A stretch of 64,000 nt of DNA from Actinocatenispora rupis (lineage in GTDB: Bacteria; Actinomycetota; Actinomycetes; Mycobacteriales; Micromonosporaceae), in assembly GCF_016861975.1 (NCBI RefSeq), contig NZ_BOMB01000025.1, forward strand, positions 56,547 through 120,546, read 5' to 3'. The notes under the pieces are model-generated. The model saw only the letters and a program-made list of their open reading frames with translations, was not told the DNA's origin and searched no databases. Position 1 is the stretch's first letter, and every line of letters begins with the position of its first letter. Shown one piece after another: positions 9,607 through 18,767 of this stretch. Position numbers and translations under genes: made by a program.

Positions 9607-10956
9607 ATGGTCTCGCGGAGCCTTCGCAGCTGCGGTGGCTACGGTCCGCGCTGGGCACACCGGGCCGACCCGCTCGTACCGCAGCGGATCGCGCTGCTGT
9701 CCATGCACACCTCCCCGCTGCACCAACCGGGCACCGGCGACTCCGGCGGCATGAACGTGTACATCGTGGAGGCGGCCAAGCGGCTCGCCGCCCACGGCGC
9801 CGCCGTCGACATCTTCACCCGCGCCACCTCGTCCGACGAACCACCCGTCGCCGACCTCGCCCCCGGCGTACGGGTGCGGCACGTGCTCGCCGGCCCGTTC
9901 GAGGGGCTGCCGAAACTCGACCTGCCCGACCAGCTGTGCGGCTTCACCGCCGGCGTCCTGCGCGCCCACGCCGCCCGGCCGTACGACCTGGTCCACTCGC
10001 ACTACTGGCTGTCCGGCCAGGCCGGCTACCAGACCCGGGACCGCTGGGGCGTACCGCTGGTGCACACCGCGCACACCCTCGCCAAGGTCAAGAACGCCCA
10101 GCTCGCCGCCGGTGACGTCGCCGAACCCGCGGCCCGCATCGTCGGCGAGGAGCGCGTCGTCGCCGAGGCCGACCGGCTCGTCGCCAACACCGACGCCGAA
10201 GCCCGCGACCTCGTCACGTACTACGACGCCGACCCCGACCGCGTCAGCGTCGTACTGCCCGGCGTCGACCTGGCGCAGTTCAGCCCGGGCGACCGGTTCA
10301 CGCCGACCGGCCCGGACACCACCGCCGACCTGCGGCGCCGGCACGACCTGCCGACCGACGCGCTGATCCTGCTGTTCGTCGGCCGGATCCAGCCGCTCAA
10401 GGCCCCCGACGTACTGCTGCGCGCGGTGGCCGCGCTGCGCGACCGCGACCCCGTACTGGCCCGCCGGGTCGTCGCCGTCGTGGCCGGCGGCCCCAGCGGC
10501 AGCGGCACCGCCCGCCCGACGTACCTGCACGAACTGGCCGGAACGCTCGGCATCGCCGACGCGGTCCGGTTCCTGCCCGCGCAGCCCGCCGCCCGCCTCG
10601 CCGAGCTGTACCGGTGCGCCGACCTGGTCTGCGTACCCAGCCACAACGAGTCGTTCGGGCTCGTCGCGCTCGAAGCGCAGGCGTGCGGCACGCCCGTCGT
10701 CGCCGCCGCGGTCGGCGGCCTCACCACCGCCGTCGCCGACGGGAGTACCGGGGCGCTGGTGGACGGGCACGACCCCGCCGACTGGGCCCGGGTACTGCAC
10801 GGACTGCTCCTCGAACCGGCCCGGCGCGCCGCACTCGCCGCCGCCGCCCGGCCCCACGCCGCCCGGTTCTCCTGGGAACGCACCGCCGACGGCCTGCTCG
10901 CCGTCTACACCGACGCGATCACGGAGTACGCGGCGCGCCGCCCGCTCAGCGCGTGA
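9607..10956 (+). CDS. mshA: D-inositol-3-phosphate glycosyltransferase MshA
   Basis: GT-B family 4 glycosyltransferase of 449 aa that joins UDP-GlcNAc to 1L-inositol 1-phosphate, the first step of mycothiol synthesis. Diagnostic stretches are [19 protein letters not shown] (acceptor/UDP loop near residue 32-50), [23 protein letters not shown] and the donor-site E-x7-E in [22 protein letters not shown] 9607 is preceded by AAGGAGG. The next gene is YbjN-like, 12 bp downstream, as in M. tuberculosis Rv0486-Rv0487 (from memory). It implies that this organism uses mycothiol. Confidence 0.95.
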   Translation: MVSRSLRSCGGYGPRWAHRADPLVPQRIALLSMHTSPLHQPGTGDSGGMNVYIVEAAKRLAAHGAAVDIFTRATSSDEPPVADLAPGVRVRHVLAGPFEGLPKLDLPDQLCGFTAGVLRAHAARPYDLVHSHYWLSGQAGYQTRDRWGVPLVHTAHTLAKVKNAQLAAGDVAEPAARIVGEERVVAEADRLVANTDAEARDLVTYYDADPDRVSVVLPGVDLAQFSPGDRFTPTGPDTTADLRRRHDLPTDALILLFVGRIQPLKAPDVLLRAVAALRDRDPVLARRVVAVVAGGPSGSGTARPTYLHELAGTLGIADAVRFLPAQPAARLAELYRCADLVCVPSHNESFGLVALEAQACGTPVVAAAVGGLTTAVADGSTGALVDGHDPADWARVLHGLLLEPARRAALAAAARPHAARFSWERTADGLLAVYTDAITEYAARRPLSA

Positions 10957-10968
10957 TGTGATGTCGCC

Positions 10969-11499
10969 ATGACTGCCACCGCGGTGATCGAGGCGACCCT
11001 GGCCGACTCCGGACTCGACTGGCAACGCACCGGCGACGGCGCGTACGCGGTGACCCTGCCCGGTACGCACAAGCTCAAGACCACCTGCAACCTCGTCGTC
11101 GGCCAGCACGCCCTCCGGGTCGAGGCGTTCGTCATGCGCCAACCCGACGAGAACCGCGAGGAACTGTGGGCCTGGCTGCTGCGCCGCAACGCCCGCCTGT
11201 ACGGCGTCTCCTTCGCCATCGACCAGGTCGGCGACGTGTACCTGATGGGGCGGCTGCCGCTCTCCGCAGTCAGCGCCGACGAGATCGACCGGCTGCTCGG
11301 CGCCGTCCTCACGTACGCCGACGAGAGCTTCGACCCGATGCTCGAAATCGGCTTCGGCACGGCGATCCGGCGCGAATGGGAATGGCGGGTCAAGCGGGGG
11401 GAGTCGCTGGCGAACCTGCGCGCCTTCGCGCACTTCGCCGATCCTGCGCGGGATTCCGGTGCGGGGCGTGTCGATGCACCGACGGAGAGTTCCGACTGA
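10969..11499 (+). CDS. YbjN domain-containing protein
   Basis: Small cytosolic protein of 176 aa of the YbjN family (also called type III chaperone-like fold). Typical strings are LPGTHKLKTTCNLVVGQHAL and LWAWLLRRNARLYGVSFAID. It has no catalytic motif and no assigned biochemical role. Its placement directly after mshA is conserved in actinobacteria. The last ~18 residues are polar and probably disordered. The gene runs towards the leftward flavohemoglobin, and the two are separated by an AT-rich inverted repeat. Confidence 0.8.
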   Translation: MTATAVIEATLADSGLDWQRTGDGAYAVTLPGTHKLKTTCNLVVGQHALRVEAFVMRQPDENREELWAWLLRRNARLYGVSFAIDQVGDVYLMGRLPLSAVSADEIDRLLGAVLTYADESFDPMLEIGFGTAIRREWEWRVKRGESLANLRAFAHFADPARDSGAGRVDAPTESSD

Positions 11500-11502
11500 C
11501 CC

Positions 11503-11567
11503 TGATTGTTCAATTGTTCAACTGTCTCATTGTTCAACAGTTGAACAATGACACAATTGAACAATCA
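11503..11567. repeat. AT-rich long inverted repeat, copy 1 (intergenic hairpin)
   Basis: A 65-bp, strikingly AT-rich element in a high-GC genome. The core CATTGTTCAAC (11528-11538) and GTTGAACAATG (11540-11550) are perfect inverse copies around one A. Outer arms TGATTGTTCAATTGT (11503-11517) and ACAATTGAACAATCA (11553-11567) are also perfect inverse copies. It sits between two convergent stops and could act as a two-way terminator, but its sequence is shared with a second copy at 47150-47206, which argues for a dispersed element. Confidence 0.85.
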
Positions 11568-11577
11568 ATCAAGATCA

Positions 11578-12810
11578 TCAAGCCGGCGCCGGGTCGTGAT
11601 GCACCTGGGTCGGCGGCACGCTCATCCGCCGCATCACCCGGTCCAGCGCGTGCACCAGCCCCGGCGGCCCCGACAGGTACACCTCGTGTGCGTGCCACGG
11701 TCCGGACTGCGCGATCAGGTCCGGTACCTCGCCCTTGACTCCGGGAAAGTCCGGGTCCTCGGTGACGACCGGTACGAGCGTGAGCGACCGGTACCGTTCG
11801 GCGAGCGCGGCGAGGGTGGGCAGGTCGTACAGCTCCTGGGTGTGGCGGACGGCGAAGACGAGTTGGACGGGTCGGCCGGGCTGGGTGGTGAGGACCTGTT
11901 CGACGACGGCCCGGCAGGGGGCGAGTCCGGTGCCGCCGGCGACGACGAGCAGTGGCCGTTCCTCGTCGGTGTCGACGACGGCGGTACCCATGGGTGGGCC
12001 GAGGCGCAGCGTGTCGCCGACCCGGGCGCGGTGGACGAGTTCGGTGGACACCTGGCCGAGTTCGTGCGCGCGTACGTGGAACTCCAGGACGCCGTCCGGC
12101 CGTGGCGCGGTGGCCATCGAGTACGGGCGCCAGACGCGGGGTTGGTTCGGCACTTCGACGGTGGCGTACTGCCCGGCGCGGTAGCGGTAGGGGACGTCGG
12201 TGCGGATCCGGAGTACGGCGATGTCGGGGTAGCGGCGTTCGTGCGTGACGATGGTGCCCTGCCAGTACGGCGGGTCGGTGGAGGCGGCTTCGGCGGCCTG
12301 CATGACGCCGGCGGCGTAGTCGTACGCGCGGGTCCAGGCCGTCGCGTACTCGGGCCGCCAGTTCGCCCCGGCGTGTTCCTCCAGTGCGCCGATGAGGGCC
12401 TGGCGTACCGCGTCGTAGTGGGCCGGTCGGATGCCGTACTTGCGGTGGTCGCGGCCGAGCTGTTCGAGCACCGGTACCAGCTCGTGGATCTTCTCCAGCG
12501 CCTCGGCGAGCCCGATCAGCGCGCTGAACAGCCGGTCGGAGTCGGCCCGCAGCCCGGCGGGGAACAGGTTCCGCAGGTACGGCCGGCCGAGGAACAGCTG
12601 CGCGTAGAACGACCGCACCACCTCGTCGGCCGAGGAGGTGACCGCCTCCAGGCTGGCCACCAGCAACCGCTGGTCCGCCAACCTCTCCCGGTACTCGGTG
12701 GGGCGGCGCGGCGCGGGTGCGGCCATCGGTGACCCGTCGCGCAGGGACCGACGGAGCTGCATGGCGTGATGCAGCGCGAGCAGTTGCTCGTAGTCCTTGC
12801 CGTCGGTCAT
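11578..12810 (-). CDS. Flavohemoglobin-like protein (globin + FAD/NAD reductase)
   Basis: Protein of 410 aa with a globin domain (about residues 45-185) fused to a ferredoxin-reductase module. Globin marks are FYAQLFLGRPYLRNLFP (distal Tyr) and DHRKYGIRPAHYDAV (proximal His). The FAD motif is RVWRPYSMA (RxYS) and the NAD-binding loop is VVAGGTGLAPCRAVV. Family members oxidise nitric oxide to nitrate with NADH and O2. Start ATG 12810 follows AGAAGGACACC. The N-terminal ~45-residue extension is not seen in E. coli Hmp. Two copies of AGTCCGGA lie upstream (12837-12844 and 12872-12879), but no NsrR-type site was recognised. Confidence 0.88.
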   Translation of the reverse strand: MTDGKDYEQLLALHHAMQLRRSLRDGSPMAAPAPRRPTEYRERLADQRLLVASLEAVTSSADEVVRSFYAQLFLGRPYLRNLFPAGLRADSDRLFSALIGLAEALEKIHELVPVLEQLGRDHRKYGIRPAHYDAVRQALIGALEEHAGANWRPEYATAWTRAYDYAAGVMQAAEAASTDPPYWQGTIVTHERRYPDIAVLRIRTDVPYRYRAGQYATVEVPNQPRVWRPYSMATAPRPDGVLEFHVRAHELGQVSTELVHRARVGDTLRLGPPMGTAVVDTDEERPLLVVAGGTGLAPCRAVVEQVLTTQPGRPVQLVFAVRHTQELYDLPTLAALAERYRSLTLVPVVTEDPDFPGVKGEVPDLIAQSGPWHAHEVYLSGPPGLVHALDRVMRRMSVPPTQVHHDPAPA

Positions 12811-13110
12811 GGTGTCCTTCTGTTGCAGGTTGTCCGAGTCCGGATAGTGTCAGGAAACCGGCCGTGATGTAAGTCCGGACGATCCGTCACCATTCGGGGT
12901 CAGGCGTCACCGCCGGTCAACGACGGTCCGCGGGGTGGCATTCCGTTTTTGACGAAAGCGGATGCCCGTAGCTTGTCAGATCCCGGGCCGCCGCGCCGTA
13001 CGCGGACGCGGCCGGTTCCGCATCGACCGGCGGCGATCCGCGGGTGGCCCGGATGGGAGATACTGCGAGCCGTCCTGACCCGGCGCGTACCGATCGCAAA
13101 GGCTTTGCCC
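12811..13110. other. Intergenic region between divergent genes
   Basis: A 300-bp gap between the flavohemoglobin (leftward) and a small hypothetical gene (rightward). It should hold both promoters. Only the direct repeats of AGTCCGGA near the flavohemoglobin start stand out; no RNA gene or convincing ORF was seen. Confidence 0.5.
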
Positions 13111-13434
13111 ATGTATCCACAGGCCAACCCGGCGAACCCGCTGCACCAGGAGCGCTGGCTGCCGGTCGAGACCCTGGAGCAGAACGCCCAGGCGCTGGAC
13201 GACTACCCGCACAAGTACGTCTTCGTCGTGACCCGGAGCAACGGGGAGATGACGACGTCGTTCGGGCGCGGGCAGCTCGTCGCGGCGCGGCTGTTCTGGG
13301 CCGTCGAGATGCTGGAGACGAAGGGCTGGGAGCCCGCGGCGTGGGACCTGGACGGCGAGTCCGTCGGCGTGGTCATGCGCCGCGTCGGTGGCGGCGGCAC
13401 CTCGTACGAGCTGGACTCCGGGCAGTGGTCCTGA
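13111..13434 (+). CDS. Conserved-type hypothetical protein, 107 aa
   Basis: Not recognised. A soluble 107-aa protein (MYPQANPANPLHQERWLP...), with an aromatic and charged middle part, a helix-rich segment GQLVAARLFWAVEMLETKGW and a glycine-rich turn before the C terminus. Codon third positions are strongly GC, like the neighbours, so it is likely real. ATG 13111 is the first start giving a compact protein; the ribosome site is weak. It precedes gpm by 63 bp. Confidence 0.6.
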   Translation: MYPQANPANPLHQERWLPVETLEQNAQALDDYPHKYVFVVTRSNGEMTTSFGRGQLVAARLFWAVEMLETKGWEPAAWDLDGESVGVVMRRVGGGGTSYELDSGQWS

Positions 13435-13497
13435 CCGCCTGATGGACCCGCGCCGCCCCTGTCGAGCACGGCCCCGGCGGTACGCCAAGATGGGGGC

Positions 13498-14280
13498 ATG
13501 ACGAGCATCCTGCGCCCTTCGCGGCGAGAAGAGCGTCGGCCGGTGGGCAGGCTGGTGCTGGTACGGCACGGCGAGAGCGAGTGGAACGCCAGGAACCTGT
13601 TCAGCGGCTGGGTCGACGTCGATCTGAACGACAAGGGCGTGGCCGAGGCGACGCGCGGCGGTGAACTGCTGCGCGAGCACGGCATCGCGCCGGACGTGGT
13701 GCACACGTCGCTGCTGCGCCGCGCGATCCGTACCGGGCAGATCGTGCTCGACGGGGTGGACCGGCACTGGATCCCGGTGCGCCGCTCCTGGCGGCTGAAC
13801 GAGCGCCACTACGGCGCCCTCCAGGGCAAGAACAAGAAGGAGACCCTGGAGCAGTTCGGCGAGGAGCAGTTCATGATCTGGCGCCGGTCGTACGACACGC
13901 CGCCGCCCGCGATCGCCGACGACGCCGAGTACTCGCAGGCCGGCGACCCGCGCTACGCGGGCCTGCCGTCCGAGCTGATGCCGCGCACCGAGTGCCTGAA
14001 GGACGTGCTGGAGCGCTTCCTGCCGTACTGGTACGACGCGATCGTGCCGGACCTGCTCGACGGCCGTACGGTGCTGGTCGCGGCGCACGGCAACTCGCTG
14101 CGCGCGCTGGTGAAGCACCTGGACCAGATCTCCGACGACGACATCGTCGGCGTCAACATCCCCACCGGCATCCCGCTGGTGTACGAGCTGGACGACGAGC
14201 TGCGCAAGGTCAAGTCGGAGTACCTGGACCCGGAGGCCGCCGCCGCCGGTGCCGCCGCGGTCGCCAACCAGGGCCGCTGA
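13498..14280 (+). CDS. gpmA: 2,3-bisphosphoglycerate-dependent phosphoglycerate mutase
   Basis: Glycolytic enzyme of 260 aa interconverting 3- and 2-phosphoglycerate. The phosphohistidine motif is [20 protein letters not shown] (His near residue 24); other family blocks are [25 protein letters not shown] and [17 protein letters not shown] (second His). A -10-like CAAGAT lies at 13486-13491, six bases before ATG 13498, so the mRNA may be leaderless. It occupies the same place before the two-component genes as M. tuberculosis gpm1 (Rv0489, from memory). Confidence 0.95.
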   Translation: MTSILRPSRREERRPVGRLVLVRHGESEWNARNLFSGWVDVDLNDKGVAEATRGGELLREHGIAPDVVHTSLLRRAIRTGQIVLDGVDRHWIPVRRSWRLNERHYGALQGKNKKETLEQFGEEQFMIWRRSYDTPPPAIADDAEYSQAGDPRYAGLPSELMPRTECLKDVLERFLPYWYDAIVPDLLDGRTVLVAAHGNSLRALVKHLDQISDDDIVGVNIPTGIPLVYELDDELRKVKSEYLDPEAAAAGAAAVANQGR

Positions 14281-14286
14281 CCTGCT

Positions 14287-14316
14287 GCCGGTGGGTCCGT
14301 CCGCGGATCCACCGGC
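14287..14316 (+). terminator. Terminator hairpin after gpmA
   Basis: Arms GCCGGTGGGTCC and GGATCCACCGGC pair over 12 bp with one G-T, around a 6-nt loop, starting six bases after the gpmA stop. The remaining ~195 bp up to the phoU stop hold nothing recognisable. Confidence 0.65.
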
Positions 14317-14512
14317 GCTGGTTCGGTGGTGTGGCAAGGGTTTCCGGGTCAGGCTGCGGCGGTGGAAGTCGACGGCGTACGGCCACCACTGCCGCCCGCC
14401 GTCGCGCCCAGCAACCAGTGGTGCCCGCGTCCGGGCAGATCGAACCCCGCCGTCGCGCGCCGGGGCGGCCCGGTCGGGTCGGGGATGCGTGGTGCCGTCA
14501 CGGCACCGGACG

Positions 14513-15160
14513 CTACGGGGCGGCGACCTCGCCGGTCACCAGGTAGATGACCTGCGCGGCGGCGTTGACCGCGTGGTCGGCGTACCGCTCGTAGTAGCGG
14601 CCGAGGAGTGCGGCGTCGACGGCCGCCTCGGCGCCGTGCGTCCAGTCCGGGGCGAACATGATGGCGAACATCCGCCGGTGCAACGCATCCAGCTCGTCGT
14701 CGTCGCGGTCCAGTTCGGCGGCGCGGGTGGCGTCGCGCTCGGCGACGACCGTGTGCATCTTGTCGGCCATCCGCACCGCGATGTCCGACATCTGCGCGAA
14801 CACCTCGGTCAGCTCCGGCACCACCGCGTTCTCCGGGTACCGGCGCAGCGCGGCGCGCGCCACGTGCCGGGCCAGGTTGCCCATGCGTTCCATGTCGGCG
14901 GCCACGTGTTGCGCGGTCAGGACGACGCGCAGGTCGGAGGCGACGGGCGCCTGGAGCGCGAGCACCTCGTACGTCCGCTCCTCGACCTGGCTGCGCAGGG
15001 CGCCGACCTCGGCGTGGTCGGCGAGGACCCCGTCGGCGGCGGCCCGGTCGGCGGACAGCAGTCCGCGGCTCGCCTCCCGCATGGCCTGGCCGACGTGCTC
15101 CGCCATGGCCGACAGCAGCTCGCCCACCACCGCCAACTGCACCCGGTACTCGTCCCGCAT
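14513..15160 (-). CDS. phoU: Phosphate-signalling complex protein PhoU
   Basis: All-helical cytosolic protein of 215 aa that links phosphate transporters to the sensor kinase. Two PhoU repeats are visible with the typical metal-binding/acidic segments SDLRVVLTAQHVAADMERMG and ERYADHAVNAAAQVIYLVTG. ATG 15160 has GAGGAG upstream. It is divergent from senX3-regX3, across a region carrying GTTCACC-type repeats, the arrangement known for Streptomyces phoU/phoRP. Confidence 0.95.
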   Translation of the reverse strand: MRDEYRVQLAVVGELLSAMAEHVGQAMREASRGLLSADRAAADGVLADHAEVGALRSQVEERTYEVLALQAPVASDLRVVLTAQHVAADMERMGNLARHVARAALRRYPENAVVPELTEVFAQMSDIAVRMADKMHTVVAERDATRAAELDRDDDELDALHRRMFAIMFAPDWTHGAEAAVDAALLGRYYERYADHAVNAAAQVIYLVTGEVAAP

Positions 15161-15291
15161 CGTCGTCCAGCTCCTCGGTTCACCGGCCCGGGCGGTCCCG
15201 ACGTACGGCCTCCGAGCCCTGCCGGGCGTACGACGTTCACGGCGTCGTGCCCGCTTACGGTGGCGACGCTAAGTGGGAAGGGCATCGCCCC

Positions 15292-15330
15292 GGTGAACCG
15301 TGGTGAACGACGCCTGCCCTGGGTGTGAAC
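15292..15330. promoter_or_regulatory. PHO-box-like direct repeats between phoU and senX3
   Basis: On the minus strand the unit GTTCACC occurs at 15302-15308 and 15292-15298 (10 bp apart), with a weaker GTTCACA at 15324-15330 (22 bp from the next). Further GTTCACC-like units lie at 15235-15241 and 15178-15184. The PhoP/RegX3 consensus is a GTTCACC repeat of about 11-bp period, so autoregulation by the adjacent regulator is likely. Confidence 0.6.
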
Positions 15331-15401
15331 ATTGGCAAAACGGCGCGGCTTTTGTCCCGATTGTCTATTCACCCCGCCGTAACCCGTCCTACGATCGCGG
15401 C

Positions 15402-16790
15402 GTGGATCCGGCTGGAGCGTTCGCCCTGGGTGGGGTCGCCGGGGTGATCGTCGGCGGCGGCCTCGGCGCAGCCATCGGCACCGGCCTGGTCCGCCGTTCC
15501 GGGCGTACGCCGGCCGCGGTCGGTGCGCACGTCGACGGCGCGACCGACACCCCCCGCCACGGAGACGGTCCTGTCGCCGCTGTCCACCCGACGAGCGAGG
15601 TGCCGGAGATGCCAGCGTCCCCAGTGCAGAAGCGGTCCGGCGGCGAGCTCGGCCAGCTCGCCGAGGAGAGCGTCGCGGCGCTCCGCGTCGGCGTCCTCGT
15701 CCTCGACCGCAACGGCCAGGTCGTACTCGCCAACCCGGCCGCGCACCGCCTCGGCCTGGTCCGTACCGAGACCGGCGGGCTCACTGCCCACTCCGTCCTC
15801 CGTACGCTCGGCGGCCGCGTCACGCAGCCCGGCCAGCAGCGCGACGTCGACCTCGAACTCAACCGCCGCGACCTGCCCGGCGCCGCCGACGGCGACGGAC
15901 CCGACTGGTTCGGTGTCCGGGTCCGCCTCGTCGGCCTCGCCGGCGGGTACGTGGCGATGGAGGCCGAGGACGTCACCGAGGCGCACCGCGTCGCCCGCGT
16001 CCGGCGGGACTTCGTCGCGAACGTCAGCCACGAACTGAAGACCCCCGTCGGCGCGCTGCAACTGCTCGGCGAGGCGCTCGTCGACGCGCTCGACGACCCC
16101 GAGGCCGCCCGCCGCTTCGCCGAACGCATCGCGCACGAGTCCAGCCGCCTCGGCCGCCTCGTCACCGAACTCCTGGAACTGTCCCGGCTGCAGGGCGCCG
16201 AACCGCTGCCCGACCCGCTGCCCGTCGCGGCCGACCGGATCGTCGCCGAGGTCGTCGACCGGACCCGGACCACCGCGCAGGCCAAGGAGATCACGGTCGC
16301 CACCGCCGGCCGCCGTGGCCTCATCGTGTACGGCAACGAGACGCAGCTCGCGACCGCCCTCGCCAACCTCGTCGAGAACGCCATCGCGTACTCGCCGGAA
16401 GGCACCACCGTCACCATCGACGTACGCCGGGGCGGGGACGCGGTGCTCGTCTCCGTCACCGACCAGGGCATCGGGATCGAGCCGCACGATCTCGACCGCA
16501 TCTTCGAGCGGTTCTACCGTGCGGACAAGGCACGCTCCCGGGCCACCGGAGGCACCGGGCTCGGCCTGGCGATCGTCAAACACATCGCCACGAACCACGG
16601 CGGTCGCGTCGACGTGACCAGTACCGTCGGGCGTGGCTCGACTTTCACCCTCCGGTTACCGGCCCGTCCATCGCGGGCCATCGCCGTGGAGCACAACCCG
16701 GGTGAGATCGCCGAAGACATCGGACAAGCTGAGGTACAACTCGGTGCGGTGGGTGGTGGCCCGGCGCCCGTGACGAGAGGAACACCGTGA
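15402..16790 (+). CDS. senX3: Phosphate-sensing histidine kinase (SenX3/PhoR type)
   Basis: Sensor kinase of 462 aa: one N-terminal membrane segment (residues ~5-28), a PAS-like domain (~80-200), the phospho-acceptor box VSHELKTPVGALQLLGEAL (His near 211), and an ATPase domain with NLVENAIAYSP (N box), DQGIGIEP (G1), FERFYRAD (F) and GTGLGLAIVKH (G2). GTG 15402 is preceded at six bases by TACGAT (15390-15395), suggesting a leaderless mRNA. The stop overlaps the GTG of regX3. Together with phoU it forms the phosphate-starvation circuit. Confidence 0.94.
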   Translation: MDPAGAFALGGVAGVIVGGGLGAAIGTGLVRRSGRTPAAVGAHVDGATDTPRHGDGPVAAVHPTSEVPEMPASPVQKRSGGELGQLAEESVAALRVGVLVLDRNGQVVLANPAAHRLGLVRTETGGLTAHSVLRTLGGRVTQPGQQRDVDLELNRRDLPGAADGDGPDWFGVRVRLVGLAGGYVAMEAEDVTEAHRVARVRRDFVANVSHELKTPVGALQLLGEALVDALDDPEAARRFAERIAHESSRLGRLVTELLELSRLQGAEPLPDPLPVAADRIVAEVVDRTRTTAQAKEITVATAGRRGLIVYGNETQLATALANLVENAIAYSPEGTTVTIDVRRGGDAVLVSVTDQGIGIEPHDLDRIFERFYRADKARSRATGGTGLGLAIVKHIATNHGGRVDVTSTVGRGSTFTLRLPARPSRAIAVEHNPGEIAEDIGQAEVQLGAVGGGPAPVTRGTP

Positions 16791-17467
16791 CCCGCGTGCT
16801 GGTCGTGGAGGACGAGGAGTCGTTCTCCGACGCGCTGTCGTACATGCTCCGCAAGGAGGGCTTCGAGGTCTCCGTCGCGGCCACCGGAACGGAGGCCCTG
16901 ACCGAGTTCGACCGTACCGGCGGCGACATCGTACTGCTGGACCTGATGCTGCCGGAGATGTCCGGCAGCGAGGTGTGCCGGCAGATCCGGCAACGCTCCA
17001 ACGTGCCGATCATCATGGTCACCGCCCGCGACGCGGAGATCGACAAGGTCGTCGGCCTGGAGATCGGCGCCGACGACTACGTCACCAAGCCGTACTCACC
17101 GCGCGAACTCGTCGCCCGCATCCGGGCCGTGCTCCGCCGCCGTACCGAACCGGCAGAACTCGCGCCGCCCACCCTCGAAGCCGGCCCCGTACGCATGGAC
17201 GTCGACCGGCACACCGTGACCGTCGGCGGCGACGGCATCTCCCTGCCCCTCAAGGAATTCGAGCTACTGGAGATGTTCCTCCGCAACGCCGGCCGGGTCC
17301 TCACCCGCGGCCAACTCATCGACCGCATCTGGGGCGCCGACTACGTCGGCGACACCAAGACCCTCGACGTACACGTCAAGCGGCTGCGCTCGAAGATAGA
17401 ACCCGAACCGTCCAACCCGCGCTTCATCGTCACCGTCCGCGGCCTGGGATACAAATTCGAATCCTGA
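16787..17467 (+). CDS. regX3: Response regulator RegX3/PhoP type (OmpR family)
   Basis: Response regulator of 226 aa. The receiver domain (1-120) has the acidic pair VVEDEES, phospho-acceptor Asp in DIVLLDLMLPEMSG, and Lys in DDYVTKPYSPREL. The C-terminal winged helix (~130-226) is OmpR-like (LKEFELLEMFLRNAGRVLT, then KTLDVHVKRLRSKIE). GTG 16787 overlaps the senX3 stop, so the pair is translationally coupled. It should control phosphate-starvation genes through GTTCACC-type sites such as those upstream. Confidence 0.95.
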   Translation: MTRVLVVEDEESFSDALSYMLRKEGFEVSVAATGTEALTEFDRTGGDIVLLDLMLPEMSGSEVCRQIRQRSNVPIIMVTARDAEIDKVVGLEIGADDYVTKPYSPRELVARIRAVLRRRTEPAELAPPTLEAGPVRMDVDRHTVTVGGDGISLPLKEFELLEMFLRNAGRVLTRGQLIDRIWGADYVGDTKTLDVHVKRLRSKIEPEPSNPRFIVTVRGLGYKFES

Positions 17468-17876
17468 GGCTTGCGACGCTGCGGCGAACCCATTCGCCCG
17501 CTCTCTCGTCAAGGACGCTGCGGCGAACCGATTCGCCCGCTCGCGGCGCCGATCCCGGCCTTATGTGCTGACGCACACGGCGGCCGTGCTCGGCTTGCGA
17601 GCGAACGAATCGGACTCGCCTCGCTCCCGTCCCCACACATCACCGTCAGGGCAAACGATGTGGGGGCCTCGCTTCGCTTCGGCCGGTACAGCCTCGCTTC
17701 GCATCGGCTACGCTGCACGGTTTCCGTGCCGACCGGGTGGCCTCGCTTCGCTTCGGCCGGTACAGCCTCGCTTCGCATCGGCTGCGCAGCACGGTTTCCG
17801 CCTCAACCCCGTGTCGCCTCGCTTCGCCTCGGCCGACAGGGCCTTGCTTCGCTTTGGCTTGCGGGGGCGGGGTGGG
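17468..17876. repeat. Tandem and direct repeat cluster after regX3
   Basis: No gene is supported here. A 29-bp unit starting GACGCTGCGGCGAACC occurs at 17475-17503 and 17514-17542 with one difference. A 61-bp unit starting GCCTCGCTTCGCTTCGGCC occurs at 17666-17726 and 17740-17800, and a degraded third copy begins at 17816, giving a period of about 75 bp. The word CTTCGCTTCGG recurs throughout. The spacers are too short and the repeats too long and variable for CRISPR. Confidence 0.8.
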
Positions 17877-18710
17877 TCAGCGGCGGCGGCGGGGTTTGGG
17901 GGCGGCGGCGGTGGCGGGGTGGATGGCGATGAGGCCGCGCTTGTCGCGCTGGGCGCACAGTTCGGCGAGCCGGCCGTACGCCTCCTTGCCGATCAGTTCG
18001 GTCAGCTCCGGCTCGTACGACTGGTAGACGGCCTCGCCGCCGGTGTGCGCCTCCGGCGAGGACGTGCACCACCAGTGCAGGTCGTGGCCGCCCTCGCCCC
18101 ACCCGCGCCGGTCGTACTCGCCGAGCGTGTCGACGAGGACCCGGGTGCCGTCGGGGCGGTCCTCCCATTCCTGGAGCCGCCTGATCGGCAGCTGCCAGCA
18201 CACGTCCGGCTTGTACTCCAGCGGGTGCACGCCGTCGCGCAGCGCCTGGGCGTGCAGGGCGCAGCCGTACCCACCCTCGAACCCGGGTCGGTTGTGGAAG
18301 ATGCAGGCGCCGTCGACGACGCGGGTCTTCCGGCCGTCGGTCTCGCCGTCGACGGTGTCGACCTCGGTCCAGTTCTTGAACCCGGTGGTGTGGTGCTGCC
18401 ACGTCTCCGGCGTGAGCTTCTTGACGGCGGCGCGGACCCGCTTCTCGTCGTCCGCGTCGGTGAAGAAGGCGCCGTGCGTGCAGCAGCCGTTCTCCCCGCC
18501 GCCGGGCACGATGCCGTGGCAGCCGCTGCCGAAGATGCACGTCCACCGGGACAGCAGCCACGTCAGGTCGGCCCGGACGACGTGCTCGTCGTCGGACGGG
18601 TCGGTGAACTCGATCCACTCGCGCGGGAAGTCGAGCGGAACCTCGCGACTGCGCGGCTCGTCCGGATCCTCGACCGTCACCTGCACCTGAGGGCGTTTTC
18701 CTGCCACCAC
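17877..18710 (-). CDS. Cysteine-rich protein of unknown function
   Basis: Predicted cytosolic protein of 277 aa. Not assigned to a named family. It has nine cysteines, clustered as [47 protein letters not shown] and [10 protein letters not shown], plus conserved-looking His residues ([12 protein letters not shown]). The pattern suggests metal or Fe-S binding and recalls, without matching, the CxxxCxxCC family of putative metal-chelating proteins. Two consecutive GTG codons (18710 and 18707) can serve as start. The C-terminal tail is basic (APKPRRRR). Confidence 0.7.
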   Translation of the reverse strand: MVAGKRPQVQVTVEDPDEPRSREVPLDFPREWIEFTDPSDDEHVVRADLTWLLSRWTCIFGSGCHGIVPGGGENGCCTHGAFFTDADDEKRVRAAVKKLTPETWQHHTTGFKNWTEVDTVDGETDGRKTRVVDGACIFHNRPGFEGGYGCALHAQALRDGVHPLEYKPDVCWQLPIRRLQEWEDRPDGTRVLVDTLGEYDRRGWGEGGHDLHWWCTSSPEAHTGGEAVYQSYEPELTELIGKEAYGRLAELCAQRDKRGLIAIHPATAAAPKPRRRR

Positions 18711-18767
18711 ACCAATGTACGCAGGGCACCGGGGGAGTGCGGCACCGACCGGCGGGAGTACCCGAGG

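Noticed and set aside
12900..13127. Leftward 75-codon frame upstream of the flavohemoglobin
   Set aside because: No ribosome site, atypical codon use, and it occupies the promoter region of two divergent genes.
17475..17860. Possible CRISPR array
   Set aside because: Units are 29 and 61 bp with adjacent, non-unique spacers, only two or three copies, and no cas genes nearby.
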